Shown: positions 17,118 to 26,020, numbered from the stretch's first letter. The stretch: 64,000 nucleotides of DNA from Pseudomonas sp. PDNC002 (GCF_016919445.1 NZ_CP070356.1:2016001-2080000), one strand, 5' to 3'. Made by a program: numbers and translations. The notes: a model not told the origin generated them from the letters alone.

Positions 17118-17187
17118 GTAGGAGCGGACCTTGTCCGCGATGGGACCGGCGCGCAGCGAAGTCATCGCGGACAAGGTCCGCTCCTAC
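17118..17187. repeat. REP inverted pair, GTAGGAGCGGAC family (near perfect)
   Basis: GTAGGAGCGGACCTTGTCCG...CGATG and its reverse complement ending GTCCGCTCCTAC face each other across a 20-bp centre, giving a long potential cruciform between the convergent lhpD and semialdehyde dehydrogenase genes. Confidence 0.85.
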
Positions 17188-17210
17188 GTGAGTCTCACCA
17201 TCGAACGCAT

Positions 17211-17239
17211 AAAAAAGCCCCGGCACAAGGCCGGGGCTG
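17211..17239 (-). terminator. Rho-independent terminator of the leftward lhp genes
   Basis: On the minus strand AGCCCCGGC-CTTGT-GCCGGGGCT is followed by TTTTTT. It stands 50 bp past the stop of the semialdehyde dehydrogenase gene. Confidence 0.88.
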
Positions 17240-17288
17240 AGCATCGGCGCGGGACTGGCCGACAGTTCACTCCCGCGCCGACGAACCC

Positions 17289-18866
17289 TCAGCGAGTCAC
17301 GGCGTTGCGTGTCGTCTCGCCATCCACCAGCCGCGCGATGCCCAGCGGGTTGGCGTCCTTCAATGCGTCGGGCAGCAGCGCATCCGGGTAGTTCTGGTAG
17401 CACACCGGGCGCAGGAAGCGGTCGATGGCCAGGCTGCCGACTGACGTGCCGCGCGCGTCGGAGGTCGCCGGGTACGGCCCGCCGTGGACCATCGCGTCGC
17501 AGACTTCCACACCGGTCGGGTAGCCGTTGATCAGTAATCGTCCGGCCTTGCGCTCCAGCACCGGCACCAGGCCGGCGAAGCGCGAGAGGTCGCCCGGTTC
17601 GGCGATCAGTGTGGCGGTGAGCTGGCCGTGCAGGCCGTCCAGCGCGCGGCGCAGTTCGGCTTCATCGGCCACTTCGACAACGATGGTGGTCGGGCCGAAG
17701 ACTTCTTCCTGCAGCAGTTCTTCACCTTCCAGCAGCAGGCTGGCCTTGGCCTGGAACAGTTGTGGGAACGCCTGTCGGCCCTCCTGTGGATGCCCGGCGA
17801 GGTGGCGCAGGCCGGGGTGGGTGAGCAGCTTGGCGATGCCCTTCTCGTAGCTTTTCAGGGTGCCGGCGTTGAGCATGGTCTGCGCCGGGCGCTGGCCGAT
17901 CTCGGCGATCAGGTTGGCGGTGAACAGGCTGAAGGCCGGCGAAGCGATACCGATCACCAGGCCGGGATTGGTGCAGAACTGGCCGCAACCCATGACCACG
18001 GAATCCACCAGCTCGCGGGCGATTTTCTCGCCGCGCGCTTCCAGGGCGGCGGGCAGCACCAGCACCGGGTTGATGCTGCTCATCTCGGCGAACACCGGGA
18101 TCGGCTGTGGGCGCGCGGCAGCCAGGTCGCACAGTGCGCGACCGCCCTTGAGCGAGCCGGTGAAGCCGACCGCCTGGATCGCCGGGTGCCTGACCAACGG
18201 CTCGCCAACGCCGGCGCCGTAGATCATGTTGAACACGCCGGCGGGCATGCCGGTGGATTCGGCTGCGCGGACGATGGCTTCGCCGACGAGTTCGGCGGTG
18301 GCCATGTGGCCGCTGTGGGCCTTGACCACCACCGGGCAGCCGGCGGCCAGCGCGGCGGCGGTATCGCCACCGGCGGTGGAGAAGGCCAGCGGGAAGTTGC
18401 TGGCGCCGAACACGGCCACCGGGCCGACGCCGGTGCGGTACTGGCGCAGGTCCGGGCGGGGCAGCGGCTGGCGCTCGGGCAGTGCGCGGTCGATGCGCGC
18501 GCCGAGGAAGTCGCCACGGCGCAGCACCTTGGCGAACAGGCGCATCTGGTTGGCGGTGCGGCCGCGCTCGCCCTGGATGCGTGCGGCGGGCAGGGCCGTC
18601 TCGCGACAAACGATGGCGATGAAATCGTCGCCGAGGGCTTCCAGTTCGCTGGCGATGGCGTCGAGGAACTGCGCGCGGCGTTCCGGCGACAGCGCATTGT
18701 AGGCTGGGAAGGCAGCTTCGGCGGCGCGGGCGGCGGCGTCGACTTCGGCTTCGGTGGCCTGGAGGAATTCGCGGGGCAGGGCTTCGCCAGTGCTGGCGTC
18801 GAGGCTCTGCAGGTGGATGCTGCCGGTGCCGATGCGTTGGCCGGCGATGAAGTTCTGGGCGGTCAT
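17289..18866 (-). CDS. Alpha-ketoglutaric semialdehyde dehydrogenase (2,5-dioxopentanoate dehydrogenase)
   Basis: A 525-residue aldehyde dehydrogenase of the KGSADH branch, which oxidises 2,5-dioxopentanoate to 2-oxoglutarate, the last step of trans-4-hydroxyproline breakdown. Catalytic positions are Asn157 (GASNFPL), Glu261 (VFAEMSSINP) and Cys298 (GQFCTNPG). The E-M-S-S-I-N-P context in place of E-L-G-G-K is characteristic of this branch. The start at 18866 (MTAQNFIAGQRI) is preferred over an upstream codon at 18905, which lies in the repeat-rich spacer. It sits downstream of the deaminase gene, separated by repeat copy C, and ends before the terminator at 17211-17239. Confidence 0.88.
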   Translation of the reverse strand: MTAQNFIAGQRIGTGSIHLQSLDASTGEALPREFLQATEAEVDAAARAAEAAFPAYNALSPERRAQFLDAIASELEALGDDFIAIVCRETALPAARIQGERGRTANQMRLFAKVLRRGDFLGARIDRALPERQPLPRPDLRQYRTGVGPVAVFGASNFPLAFSTAGGDTAAALAAGCPVVVKAHSGHMATAELVGEAIVRAAESTGMPAGVFNMIYGAGVGEPLVRHPAIQAVGFTGSLKGGRALCDLAAARPQPIPVFAEMSSINPVLVLPAALEARGEKIARELVDSVVMGCGQFCTNPGLVIGIASPAFSLFTANLIAEIGQRPAQTMLNAGTLKSYEKGIAKLLTHPGLRHLAGHPQEGRQAFPQLFQAKASLLLEGEELLQEEVFGPTTIVVEVADEAELRRALDGLHGQLTATLIAEPGDLSRFAGLVPVLERKAGRLLINGYPTGVEVCDAMVHGGPYPATSDARGTSVGSLAIDRFLRPVCYQNYPDALLPDALKDANPLGIARLVDGETTRNAVTR

Positions 18867-18902
18867 GGGCGGGCTCTCTATTGGAAAGAGTGAGGTGAAG
18901 AG

Positions 18903-19085
18903 CAAGAGCCCCTCACCCCAGCCCTCTCCCGGAGGGAGAGGGAGCAGGTCGTGTGGCCGGCGACCTGGGAGTCAGCCGGCTTGCACGGTGTGCAGAGATT
19001 GCGGACGTATCGGCGAGAGTGGAATTTCGAGCCGGCACGTACGGTCCCCTCTCCCCTTGGGAGAGGGTTAGGGTGAGGGTGGTTC
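18903..19085 (+). repeat. Composite palindromic repeat, copy C (long spacer)
   Basis: Left arm CCCCTCACCCCAGCCCTCTC, then an unusually long divergent spacer, then CCCCTCTCCCCTTGGGAGAG and GGTTAGGGTGAGGG. It lies within the leftward lhp transcription unit, between the deaminase and semialdehyde dehydrogenase genes, where a hairpin pair could change mRNA stability or expression ratio. Confidence 0.8.
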
Positions 19086-19094
19086 AATCGCCAC

Positions 19095-20012
19095 TCAGAG
19101 TCCGACGTCAGGCAACTTCGGCCGATTCGCCAGCGCCTTGGCCATGATCGTCTCCACGTGCTCGCGATCCGCGCCTTGCAGCGCCAGGCGCGGCGGGCGG
19201 GTGAGGGCGGTGCCGCGGCCGGCGATCTCTTCGCACAGCTTGATGCACTGCACCAGGTCCGGGCGGGCGTCGAGGTGGAGGATCGGCATCAGCCATTCGT
19301 AGATCGGCATGGCTTCTTCGTAACGGCCGGCCTTGCACAGGCGGAAGATGGTTTCGCCTTCCTGCGGGAACACGTTGGACATCCCCGAGATCCAGCCCTC
19401 GGCGCCCACGGCGATGCTCTCCAGCACCACGTCGTCGAGGCCGGCGAAGAGGATGAAGCGGTTGCCCACTTCATTGCGCACGTCGATGAAGCGGCGGGTG
19501 TCGCCGGAGCTGTCCTTGAAGCAGACGATGTTCTCGCAGTCGGCCAGGGAGATGAGGATGTCCGGGGTGACGTCGTTTTTGTAGATCGGCGGGTTGTTGT
19601 AAACCATCACCGGCAGGTCGGTGCTGGTGGCCACGCTGCGGAAGTGCGCGGCGGTTTCATGCGGCTTGGAGGAGTAGACCAGCGCCGGCATCACCATGAT
19701 GCCGTCGACGCCGACCTTCTGTACCGCCTTGGCCACCTGCGAGGCGCCATGGCTGGTGAACTCGGCGATGCCGCAGATCACCGGCACGCGGCCGCCGGAG
19801 GCGTCCTTGGCGACTTCGGTGACGGCCATCTTTTCCTCGATAGACAGCGAGGTGTTCTCGCCCACGCTGCCGCACACCACCAGGCCCGATACGCCGTCGC
19901 GCACGAGGTTGGAGATCACCTTGTGGGTGGCTTCCAGGTTGACCGAGTAATCGTCGTTGAACTGAGTGGTCACCGCGGGGAACACGCCACTCCAATTGAC
20001 CTTCTTGCTCAT
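19095..20012 (-). CDS. lhpC: Delta1-pyrroline-4-hydroxy-2-carboxylate deaminase (DapA family)
   Basis: A 305-residue aldolase-fold enzyme of the dihydrodipicolinate synthase family. The Schiff-base lysine is Lys166 in NIVCFKDSSGD, the proton-relay tyrosine Tyr138 in MVYNNPP, and the N-terminal GVFPAVTTQFNDDYSVN and CGSVGENTSLS match the family. In hydroxyproline clusters the homologue deaminates Delta1-pyrroline-4-hydroxy-2-carboxylate to alpha-ketoglutarate semialdehyde and ammonia. The ATG at 20012 follows TTGGAGAAAAAC; a longer frame would use a TTG four codons earlier. A perfect 14-bp palindrome at 20033-20046, just upstream, is the likely operator for this gene. Confidence 0.9.
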   Translation of the reverse strand: MSKKVNWSGVFPAVTTQFNDDYSVNLEATHKVISNLVRDGVSGLVVCGSVGENTSLSIEEKMAVTEVAKDASGGRVPVICGIAEFTSHGASQVAKAVQKVGVDGIMVMPALVYSSKPHETAAHFRSVATSTDLPVMVYNNPPIYKNDVTPDILISLADCENIVCFKDSSGDTRRFIDVRNEVGNRFILFAGLDDVVLESIAVGAEGWISGMSNVFPQEGETIFRLCKAGRYEEAMPIYEWLMPILHLDARPDLVQCIKLCEEIAGRGTALTRPPRLALQGADREHVETIMAKALANRPKLPDVGL

Positions 20013-20032
20013 GTTTTTCTCCAATTGTCGTA

Positions 20033-20046
20033 TTTCGTATACGAAA
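20033..20046. promoter_or_regulatory. Predicted operator O1: TTTCGTATACGAAA (perfect palindrome)
   Basis: Perfect 14-bp inverted repeat 21 bp upstream of the deaminase start. Near-identical sites occur at 26007-26020 and 31718-31731, all upstream of minus-strand lhp genes. Size and symmetry suit a GntR/FadR-type dimer such as the one encoded at 31012-31686. Confidence 0.8.
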
Positions 20047-20117
20047 GTTCTGGGAGGTTTCCCTGAAATTTCGTCGTCGGGTGCCGCTACGCGGCGAATC
20101 AGGGTTGAAAGGGGAAA

Positions 20118-21149
20118 TCAGTAACCGTTGGGCCAGGTGTCCGAGAGTCGGTAACCCTCCGGCCACGGATCATCCGGGTCGAGCAGGTGCTGGTGGGTGC
20201 CGGTGATCCAGGCTCGACCAGAAATGCACGGATGGATGGCTGGCTTGTCGCCGACGCTGGTGAGACCGTCGATGCGGCAATGGAACTTGGAATCGATGAT
20301 CGAGTGGCCGACGAAGCGCTCGCCGTCCTTCAGCTGGCCCTTGGCATGCAGCACCGCCATGCGTGCCGAGCAGCCGGTGCCGCAGGGCGAGCGGTCGATC
20401 TTGCCGGGGCGGATGACCACGGCGTTGCGCCCGTGCAGCACACCATCGACGCGTTCTACCGGCGCGGTCAGCTGGCAGAAGGAGATGTGCGCCCAGTCGT
20501 GGTTCACCGGGTGCTTGAAGCCCAGTTGCTGGTTCGCCGCCTGGGTGATCTTCAGGCCGGTGGCGACCAGGTCGGCGGCCTCCGAGGCGTGCAGGGTGAA
20601 GCCCAGCGCGTGCGCGTCGGCCAGCACGAAGCTGTCGCCGCCGTAGGCGGTATCCACCTGCAGCGAACCGAGGCCTTCCACTTCGATCCAGGCGTCGAGC
20701 TTGTCGGCGAAGGAGGGCAGGTTGCGTACTTCCACGCGCTGCACCTTGCCGTCCTTGCAGTCGGCGACGGCTTCGATCAGGCCGCCGGGGGCTTCCAGGG
20801 TCAGGCGTGTCTGCGGCTCCTGCATCGGCAGGATGCCGCTGTCCAGCAGCACGGTGCTGACGCACAGCGAGTTGGAGCCGGACATGGGCGGCACGTCGGC
20901 CGGTTCCATGATGATCCAGGCCATCTGCGCTCGCGGGTCCTTCGGCGGCACCAGCAGGTTCACATGGCGGAACACGCCGCCGCGCGGCTCATTGAGGACG
21001 AAGTTGCGCAGCACGTTGTCGCTGGCGATGAAGCGCGACTGCGCCCACACGGTATCGCCCGGCGGCGGGGCGACGCCGCCGACGATGACGTCGCCGACTT
21101 CGCCTTCGGCGTGGCAACTGACGACGTGGATGATCTTGCTCGAACGCAT
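20118..21149 (-). CDS. Proline racemase-family protein with Ser/Cys active-site pair (hydroxyproline epimerase or 3-hydroxyproline dehydratase-like)
   Basis: A 343-residue proline-racemase-fold protein. The second catalytic motif is intact (DRSPCGTGC, Cys256), but the first, usually MCGH, reads MSGSNS, so the first catalytic Cys is Ser90. In this family Cys/Cys marks racemases and 4-hydroxyproline epimerases, Cys/Thr marks trans-3-hydroxyproline dehydratases, and Ser/Cys members are reported with epimerase and weak dehydratase activity. The paralogue at 29955-30899 has the full Cys/Cys pair and probably performs the 4-epimerisation, leaving this copy for another hydroxyproline isomer. It lies between the deaminase and the ABC ATPase genes on the same strand. 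Confidence 0.8.
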   Translation of the reverse strand: MRSSKIIHVVSCHAEGEVGDVIVGGVAPPPGDTVWAQSRFIASDNVLRNFVLNEPRGGVFRHVNLLVPPKDPRAQMAWIIMEPADVPPMSGSNSLCVSTVLLDSGILPMQEPQTRLTLEAPGGLIEAVADCKDGKVQRVEVRNLPSFADKLDAWIEVEGLGSLQVDTAYGGDSFVLADAHALGFTLHASEAADLVATGLKITQAANQQLGFKHPVNHDWAHISFCQLTAPVERVDGVLHGRNAVVIRPGKIDRSPCGTGCSARMAVLHAKGQLKDGERFVGHSIIDSKFHCRIDGLTSVGDKPAIHPCISGRAWITGTHQHLLDPDDPWPEGYRLSDTWPNGY

Positions 21150-21180
21150 GTCTGTCTCCTGGTTCCGTGCCGCCTGCCTT

Positions 21181-21304
21181 CCCTCACCCCAGCCCTCTCC
21201 CAGAGGGAGAGGGGGCAGGCCGTGCCGGCTGACGCTGTGGTTTTATCCTTCACCGAACGGTCCCCTCTCCCGCGCGCGGGAGAGGGTTAGGGTGAGGGGC
21301 TCTT
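21181..21304 (+). repeat. Composite palindromic repeat, copy D
   Basis: Typical copy: CCCTCACCCCAGCCCTCTCC left arm, spacer with CGTGCCGGCTGACGCTGTGG, right arm CTCTCCCGCGCGCGGGAGAG then GGTTAGGGTGAGGGG. Bases 21221-21304 are identical to 26303-26386 in copy E. Confidence 0.88.
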
Positions 21305-21321
21305 ATTCACTCATCGACCGC

Positions 21322-22044
21322 CTAGTTCACCGACCTCAGAAACTCCGCCGTCTCCGCCCGCTGCGGGTTGACGATCACCTGGTCCGGCGTGCCGATCTCG
21401 TGCACCAGGCCTTCGCGGAAGAACGCCACGCGGTCGGACACATCGCGGGCGAAGCGGATTTCGTGGGTCACCAGGACCATGGTCATGCCCTCTTCGGCGA
21501 GCAGGCGCATGGTGTCGAGTACCTCGCCCACCAGTTGCGGGTCGAGTGCCGAGGTGGCTTCGTCGAACAGCATGTAGTCCGGCGACATGGCCAGCGCGCG
21601 GGCGATCGCCATACGCTGCTGCTGCCCGCCCGAGAGCTTCTGCGGGAACACATTGAGCTTGTCGCCCAGGCCGACGTGCTTGAGCTGCTTCACCGCCATC
21701 GCCTCGGCCTCTTCCTTGGACAGGCCGAGCACCTTGCGCGGGGCGAGCATGACGTTCTCCAGCACGGTCAGGTGCGGGAAGGCGTTCCACTGCTGGAAGA
21801 CGATGCCGATCTTCTGCCGCAGCTTGTTCAGGTCGGTGGTCTTGGCGTGGACCTCGATGCCATCGACGCGGATCTTGCCGCGCTGGATCGGTTCCAGGCC
21901 GTTGATGCACATCAGCAGGGTGGACTTGCCCGAACCCGAGCCGCCGATGATCGAGACCACCTCGCCCTTCTTCACGGTCAGGCTGACGCCCTTGACCACT
22001 TCCAGATCGCCGTAGGCTTTGTGCACGTTGTCGATTTCAATCAT
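21322..22044 (-). CDS. Polar amino-acid ABC transporter ATP-binding protein
   Basis: A 240-residue ATPase of the GlnQ/HisP class that powers amino-acid uptake on the cytoplasmic face of the inner membrane. Walker A is GGSGSGKST, the Q-loop is in FQQWNAFPH, the signature is LSGGQQQRM, Walker B is YMLFDEATSALDP, and the H-loop is VTHEIRFA. It overlaps the permease gene at 22037-22687 by eight bases and works with the two permeases and the binding protein at 25153-25959. The context of hydroxyproline enzymes makes hydroxyproline isomers the probable cargo. Confidence 0.93.
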   Translation of the reverse strand: MIEIDNVHKAYGDLEVVKGVSLTVKKGEVVSIIGGSGSGKSTLLMCINGLEPIQRGKIRVDGIEVHAKTTDLNKLRQKIGIVFQQWNAFPHLTVLENVMLAPRKVLGLSKEEAEAMAVKQLKHVGLGDKLNVFPQKLSGGQQQRMAIARALAMSPDYMLFDEATSALDPQLVGEVLDTMRLLAEEGMTMVLVTHEIRFARDVSDRVAFFREGLVHEIGTPDQVIVNPQRAETAEFLRSVN

Positions 22045-22687
22045 TTTCCTGCCACCTTTGTTCCAGCCGGGCGCCGAGGCGCGCCACGACCCAACTCATG
22101 AGGTAATAGATGACCCCGGCGATGCACAGCACCAGCAGGGGTTCCTGGATGCGCGTCACGATGGTCTGCGAGGCGCGGAGCAGTTCGACGATGCCGATCC
22201 ACATGACCAGCGCGGTGTCCTTCATCACCCCCAGCACCAGGTTCAGCCAGCCGGGGAAGGCCACCCGCGCGGCCAGCGGCAGCACGATGTAGCGCAGGTC
22301 CTGCCAGTAGCTGAGGCCCAGCGAGCGGCTGGCGCGGCGGATGTTCGGGCCGACAGCGAGGATGCCGCTGCGGATGATCTCGGTGCAGAACGCCGCCGCG
22401 TAGACACCCAGCACCAGACAGCCGACGGTGAAGGCGCTCCAGTTCAGGCCGACGATGCTTTTCAGCGAGTTGAACAGCACGAACTGGATCAGCAGCGGCA
22501 CGCTGCGGAAGATGTCGAGGAACCAGCCGACCGGCATCGTGGCGCGCGGCAGGGTGGCGCGCAGCCAGCCCAGCACGACGCCGGCGAGGGTGCCGATGAG
22601 CATGGCGCCGACGGTCAGCTTGACGGTGACCCAGGCCCCTTGCAGCAGGAACATCAGGTCGTTGACGGTGAAGCTCGTGGAAAACAT
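22037..22687 (-). CDS. Amino-acid ABC transporter permease (HisMQ family), second permease
   Basis: A 216-residue inner-membrane protein with about five transmembrane segments, including GAWVTVKLTVGAMLIGTLAGVVLG near the start. The cytoplasmic EAA-like loop appears as RRASRSLGLSYWQDLRYIVLP, which docks to the ATPase. Length and motif are normal for GlnP/HisM permeases. It lies 11 bp after the other permease gene and overlaps the ATPase gene. Together they form the usual heterodimeric channel of polar amino-acid importers. Confidence 0.92.
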   Translation of the reverse strand: MFSTSFTVNDLMFLLQGAWVTVKLTVGAMLIGTLAGVVLGWLRATLPRATMPVGWFLDIFRSVPLLIQFVLFNSLKSIVGLNWSAFTVGCLVLGVYAAAFCTEIIRSGILAVGPNIRRASRSLGLSYWQDLRYIVLPLAARVAFPGWLNLVLGVMKDTALVMWIGIVELLRASQTIVTRIQEPLLVLCIAGVIYYLMSWVVARLGARLEQRWQEND

Positions 22688-22698
22688 GCGTGCTTCTC

Positions 22699-23364
22699 CT
22701 AGTAGCGGAACAGCCGCCAGCTCAACAGGCGGGCGACCGCCACGATGACCTTGGCGATGATGTAATAGAGCACCGCGGCCAGGGCGAAGTACTCGAAGGT
22801 GCGGAAGGTGCGCACGTTGAAGTCCTGGGTCACGCCGGTGAGGTCGTTGTTCAGCCCCACCACCACGCCCAGCGACGTCATCAGCACCGCCCAGACCATC
22901 TGGTTCGTCAGCGGGTAATAGACGATGCGCAGCAGCTGCGGAACGATGATCATCCGGTACGCCTGGAAGGCGCTCATGCCCAGCGAACGCGCAGCGCGCA
23001 TCTGGGTGTCCGGCACGGCCTTGAGGCCGCCACGGAAGTTCTCCGCGAGGTAGCCGGCGTTGTTGAAGGTGATCCCCGCCAGCAGCGCCACCCAGGAACT
23101 GACGTGCAGGCCGAAGGAGCCCAGGCCGAAGTACAGGATGTAGATCTGGAACAGCGACGGCGTGTTGCGCGCGATGGATACCCAGGTGTCGGCGAAACCC
23201 TTGAGCAGCGGGTTCTTCATCTGCCGCATGACGGTCAGCAGCAGTGCGATGAGCACGCCGAGGATCATCGACAGCGCGGCGGTTTCGAGCGTTACCCAGG
23301 CGCCGCCGAGCATGTCCGGCAGGGCCTTGAAGGCGGAGCGCCAGTGGAAGCTGTAGTTGAACAT
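22699..23364 (-). CDS. Amino-acid ABC transporter permease (HisMQ family), first permease
   Basis: A 221-residue membrane protein of the same family as its neighbour, with GAWVTLETAALSMILGVLIALLL as first helix pair and the EAA-like loop MRAARSLGMSAFQAYRMIIVPQ. The start codon at 23364 shares one base with the aconitase-X stop (TGATG), so translation is probably coupled to that enzyme. This direct coupling ties the transporter to 3-hydroxyproline metabolism. Confidence 0.92.
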   Translation of the reverse strand: MFNYSFHWRSAFKALPDMLGGAWVTLETAALSMILGVLIALLLTVMRQMKNPLLKGFADTWVSIARNTPSLFQIYILYFGLGSFGLHVSSWVALLAGITFNNAGYLAENFRGGLKAVPDTQMRAARSLGMSAFQAYRMIIVPQLLRIVYYPLTNQMVWAVLMTSLGVVVGLNNDLTGVTQDFNVRTFRTFEYFALAAVLYYIIAKVIVAVARLLSWRLFRY

Positions 23365-25139
23365 CAGCGCACCCCCTCGCTCAGCCAGCTCGGGACGCCA
23401 CCGTCACCGCGCCCGCTGCAGGCCGCCTCGACACACGCGGCAAGGCTGCCGAAATGCACCTGGCGCCCGGCCAGGCCCGGGCCGTAGTGGGCGTACTTCG
23501 CCGAATTGGTGATCAGCGTGGTGCAGTCCGGCGGGATCACCGGCTCGCCGATCATGCACCAGCAGGTGTCGTTGAGCAGTTGCGCGCCGAAGTCTTCCAG
23601 CACCTTCACGTCGCCGGCGGCGCGGGCCTTTTCCTGCACGGCGCGGCCGAGGGCGACGACCAGCGCGACACCCGGATGCTTGCGGCGCCCGGCCACCAGT
23701 TTCGCCAGTTCGGCACACTCGCTGGCGGAGAAGTGTGGGTTGCCCAGGGACACCAGTTGCACGGTGGGTTCTGCCGCGTGGTCCAGCTCGTGCCAGGAAG
23801 CGATGAGGTCCGCTGGCGTGACGCGCAGGTGTTGCAGCGGGGCTTTGCCGCCCAGTGCGGTGGCGACGTCCGGCGCTTCCGGCGTAACGCCGACGATGTG
23901 GAACATCGGGGCGGCGGAGGTGGTGGCGAAGGCCGCGCCGAAGGCTTTCAGCGCATCGCTGTCCGGCGCCAGCGGCTGCAGGCCGTCGACCACCGGGATG
24001 CGCGTGCCGCAGAGCTCGCCGATGTGGTAGCCGAGCAGCGGGAAGATCGATTCGTCGTGCTCGGCCGGCAGCTCGACATCGATCCGCAGCACGGCCAGCC
24101 GGCCCTCGTCGCGGTGGCTGCCGACGTTCGGCGCGCGGCCGGTGAGGGCGATGCAGATGTCGAGGTAATCCGGGTATTTCAGGGTCCGCGCGCCGAGCAC
24201 GCTGTTGGCGTACACCACGGCGTTGGACTCGGCCCAGACCACCTGTTCGCCGAGGCTTGGCTTGCTGTCCAGCAGGTAGGGCGCGCAGGTGTAGCTCATC
24301 TGCGCGCCCATCTCCATGTAGGCATCGCCCAGCGCCGCGGCAGGCTCGCCGAAGGCCTTGTCGACACCCAGTTCGCGCCAGCGGCGGTGGTCCACGGAGA
24401 TGGAATTCAGAGTGGTCGGCACCCGTACTTTGCCGCCCCAGTCCGCCAGTTGGCGGGCGAAGCGCAGGCTGGCGGGGCCGGTATAGATGCAGCCGTCGAT
24501 GTGCGCCTGGGCGATGTCCAGCAGGTCCTTTGCGCCTTGCAGTGCGGCCATGCGCAGGACGATCTGCATGGCGGCCTGGGCGGCCTTGCCGTGCTGGCCG
24601 TCGAGCAGTTCATGGTCGCCGGCGGTGAGCGCCAGGCCTTCCGGCAACGGGCCGGCATCGCTGGCCATCACGCCCTGCCAGCCATCGGCAGGGCGCTCGG
24701 CGGTGAGTGTTACCTGTCCGTCTTCGATGCGGGCCCAGCCGCCCGTGGACAACTGCTCGAAAGCCTCGTGGCCCAGGCACAGCACCGGGATGGAGCGGCC
24801 GAACAACGCCTGCGCCACCAGCACACCAAGGGTGAGGATCTCGTCCGGCTCGGCCAGCAGCAGCGCTGCCGGCGCGTGGCCGTTGAGCAGTATTTCCAGC
24901 ATCACGCTGCTGCCGGTACAGGAGCCGCGTCCGCTGGGAATCGCCAGCACCCGCCCGGGCAGGAAGCTGCCGGAGAGCGGATGGTGGCGGTCGATGACCT
25001 CGCCGCTGAAGGGCTCGACGCCACCCCAGAAGCTCAGCCCGGTGTCGGCATGGAGTAGCGCCCCTTCGGCGCTACCCCCCATCAGGACCCGCCCTGTTAG
25101 GCGTGAGTCCCGCACCCTTGAGGCCTGCATCGAAGACAT
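23364..25139 (-). CDS. lhpI: Aconitase X, single-chain form: probable cis-3-hydroxy-L-proline dehydratase
   Basis: A 591-residue fusion of the small swivelling domain (DUF126, about residues 15-150, with SGRGSCTGSSVMLEILL) and the large aconitase-X domain (DUF521, with AQAHIDGCIYTGPASLRFA, TTLNSISVDHRRW, MGAQMSYTCAPYLL and ESNAVVYANSVLGART). Archaeal relatives are split into two subunits and act on mevalonate phosphate; the fused bacterial type in hydroxyproline clusters dehydrates cis-3-hydroxyproline to Delta1-pyrroline-2-carboxylate, which the reductase at 15977 can turn into proline. It follows the binding-protein gene by 13 bp and is coupled to the first permease gene. Activity is inferred from family and context. 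Confidence 0.85.
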   Translation of the reverse strand: MSSMQASRVRDSRLTGRVLMGGSAEGALLHADTGLSFWGGVEPFSGEVIDRHHPLSGSFLPGRVLAIPSGRGSCTGSSVMLEILLNGHAPAALLLAEPDEILTLGVLVAQALFGRSIPVLCLGHEAFEQLSTGGWARIEDGQVTLTAERPADGWQGVMASDAGPLPEGLALTAGDHELLDGQHGKAAQAAMQIVLRMAALQGAKDLLDIAQAHIDGCIYTGPASLRFARQLADWGGKVRVPTTLNSISVDHRRWRELGVDKAFGEPAAALGDAYMEMGAQMSYTCAPYLLDSKPSLGEQVVWAESNAVVYANSVLGARTLKYPDYLDICIALTGRAPNVGSHRDEGRLAVLRIDVELPAEHDESIFPLLGYHIGELCGTRIPVVDGLQPLAPDSDALKAFGAAFATTSAAPMFHIVGVTPEAPDVATALGGKAPLQHLRVTPADLIASWHELDHAAEPTVQLVSLGNPHFSASECAELAKLVAGRRKHPGVALVVALGRAVQEKARAAGDVKVLEDFGAQLLNDTCWCMIGEPVIPPDCTTLITNSAKYAHYGPGLAGRQVHFGSLAACVEAACSGRGDGGVPSWLSEGVR

Positions 25140-25152
25140 GTTGCGCCCGCCG

Positions 25153-25959
25153 TCAGTAGTACACGTGGGGAACGGTGAGGTCGACCGGGGTGCCGCCGAC
25201 CCACTTCTCGTACAGCTCGGCGTAGCGGCCGGTGCGGACCTGCTGGTTGACGAAGAGGTTGAGGTAGTGGATCAGGCCGTACTCATTGCGCGCGGCGGCC
25301 AGCGATACGTAGTCGATCACGTAGGGCGCGTTGCCGACGACCTTCAGACCCTTGTACTTGCCGGATTTAAGAGTGGAGGCGGCGACGGTGTTGGTCACCA
25401 CGGTGGCGTCGATGTGGCCCTGGGCGACGGCGAGGATGGTGTCGTTCTGGCTCTGGTAGGCGCGGAAGGAACCCTTGCCGCCCCATTTCTTCACGTCCTT
25501 CTCCAGCGCGATGGCTTCATAGGTGCCGCTGGTGTTGCCCACCGGGCGGTCCTTGATGTCCTCGTACTTGGTGATGCCGGTGTCTTCGCGGGTCAGCACC
25601 ACCATCTGGAAGGCAAAGTAGGGAATGGTCATGGCGACCGTCTTGGCGCGCTCCAGGGTGTCGGAGGTGGAGGCGACGATCACGTCGGCGCGGCCGGAAA
25701 CCAGCGCGGGAATACGATCCGGGAAGGGCGTCTCGACGACTTCGGCGGTAACACCGAGGACTTTCGCCAGGTCGTTGCAGTAGTCCACGTCGAAGCCGAC
25801 CGGGTTGTTCTGCGCATCGCGCGAGCCCATGGGCGGGAAGTCCAGGGTCACGGCGCAGCGCAGCTTGCCGGATTCGATGATGTCGTCGAGCTTGTCGGCC
25901 TGGGCCTGGCCGGCGAGAAACACAGCGGTGAGGGCTAGAGCAATTCGGGTGAATTTCAT
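25153..25959 (-). CDS. Periplasmic amino-acid-binding protein of the hydroxyproline ABC transporter
   Basis: A 268-residue precursor with a signal peptide (MKFTRIALALTAVFLAGQAQA) and a family-3 solute-binding fold: LRCAVTLDFPPMGSRDAQ, GFDVDYCNDLAKVLG, and FPDRIPALVSGRADVI line the ligand cleft. It is the first gene of the transport unit and has the operator at 26007-26020 in its promoter. Hydroxyproline isomers are the likely ligands. The ATG at 25959 follows GAGAGGCCCCC. Confidence 0.9.
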   Translation of the reverse strand: MKFTRIALALTAVFLAGQAQADKLDDIIESGKLRCAVTLDFPPMGSRDAQNNPVGFDVDYCNDLAKVLGVTAEVVETPFPDRIPALVSGRADVIVASTSDTLERAKTVAMTIPYFAFQMVVLTREDTGITKYEDIKDRPVGNTSGTYEAIALEKDVKKWGGKGSFRAYQSQNDTILAVAQGHIDATVVTNTVAASTLKSGKYKGLKVVGNAPYVIDYVSLAAARNEYGLIHYLNLFVNQQVRTGRYAELYEKWVGGTPVDLTVPHVYY

Positions 25960-26006
25960 GGGGGCCTCTCTGAGTCAGTGTTGTGCAGCGATTTTTGTAT
26001 TATGGA

Positions 26007-26020
26007 TTTCGTATACGATA
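26007..26020. promoter_or_regulatory. Predicted operator O2: TTTCGTATACGATA
   Basis: Twelve of 14 positions are symmetric, with a perfect TCGTATACGA core at 26009-26018, 48 bp upstream of the binding-protein start in a locally AT-rich promoter (TTTTTGTATTATGG just downstream). Matches O1 and O3. Confidence 0.8.
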
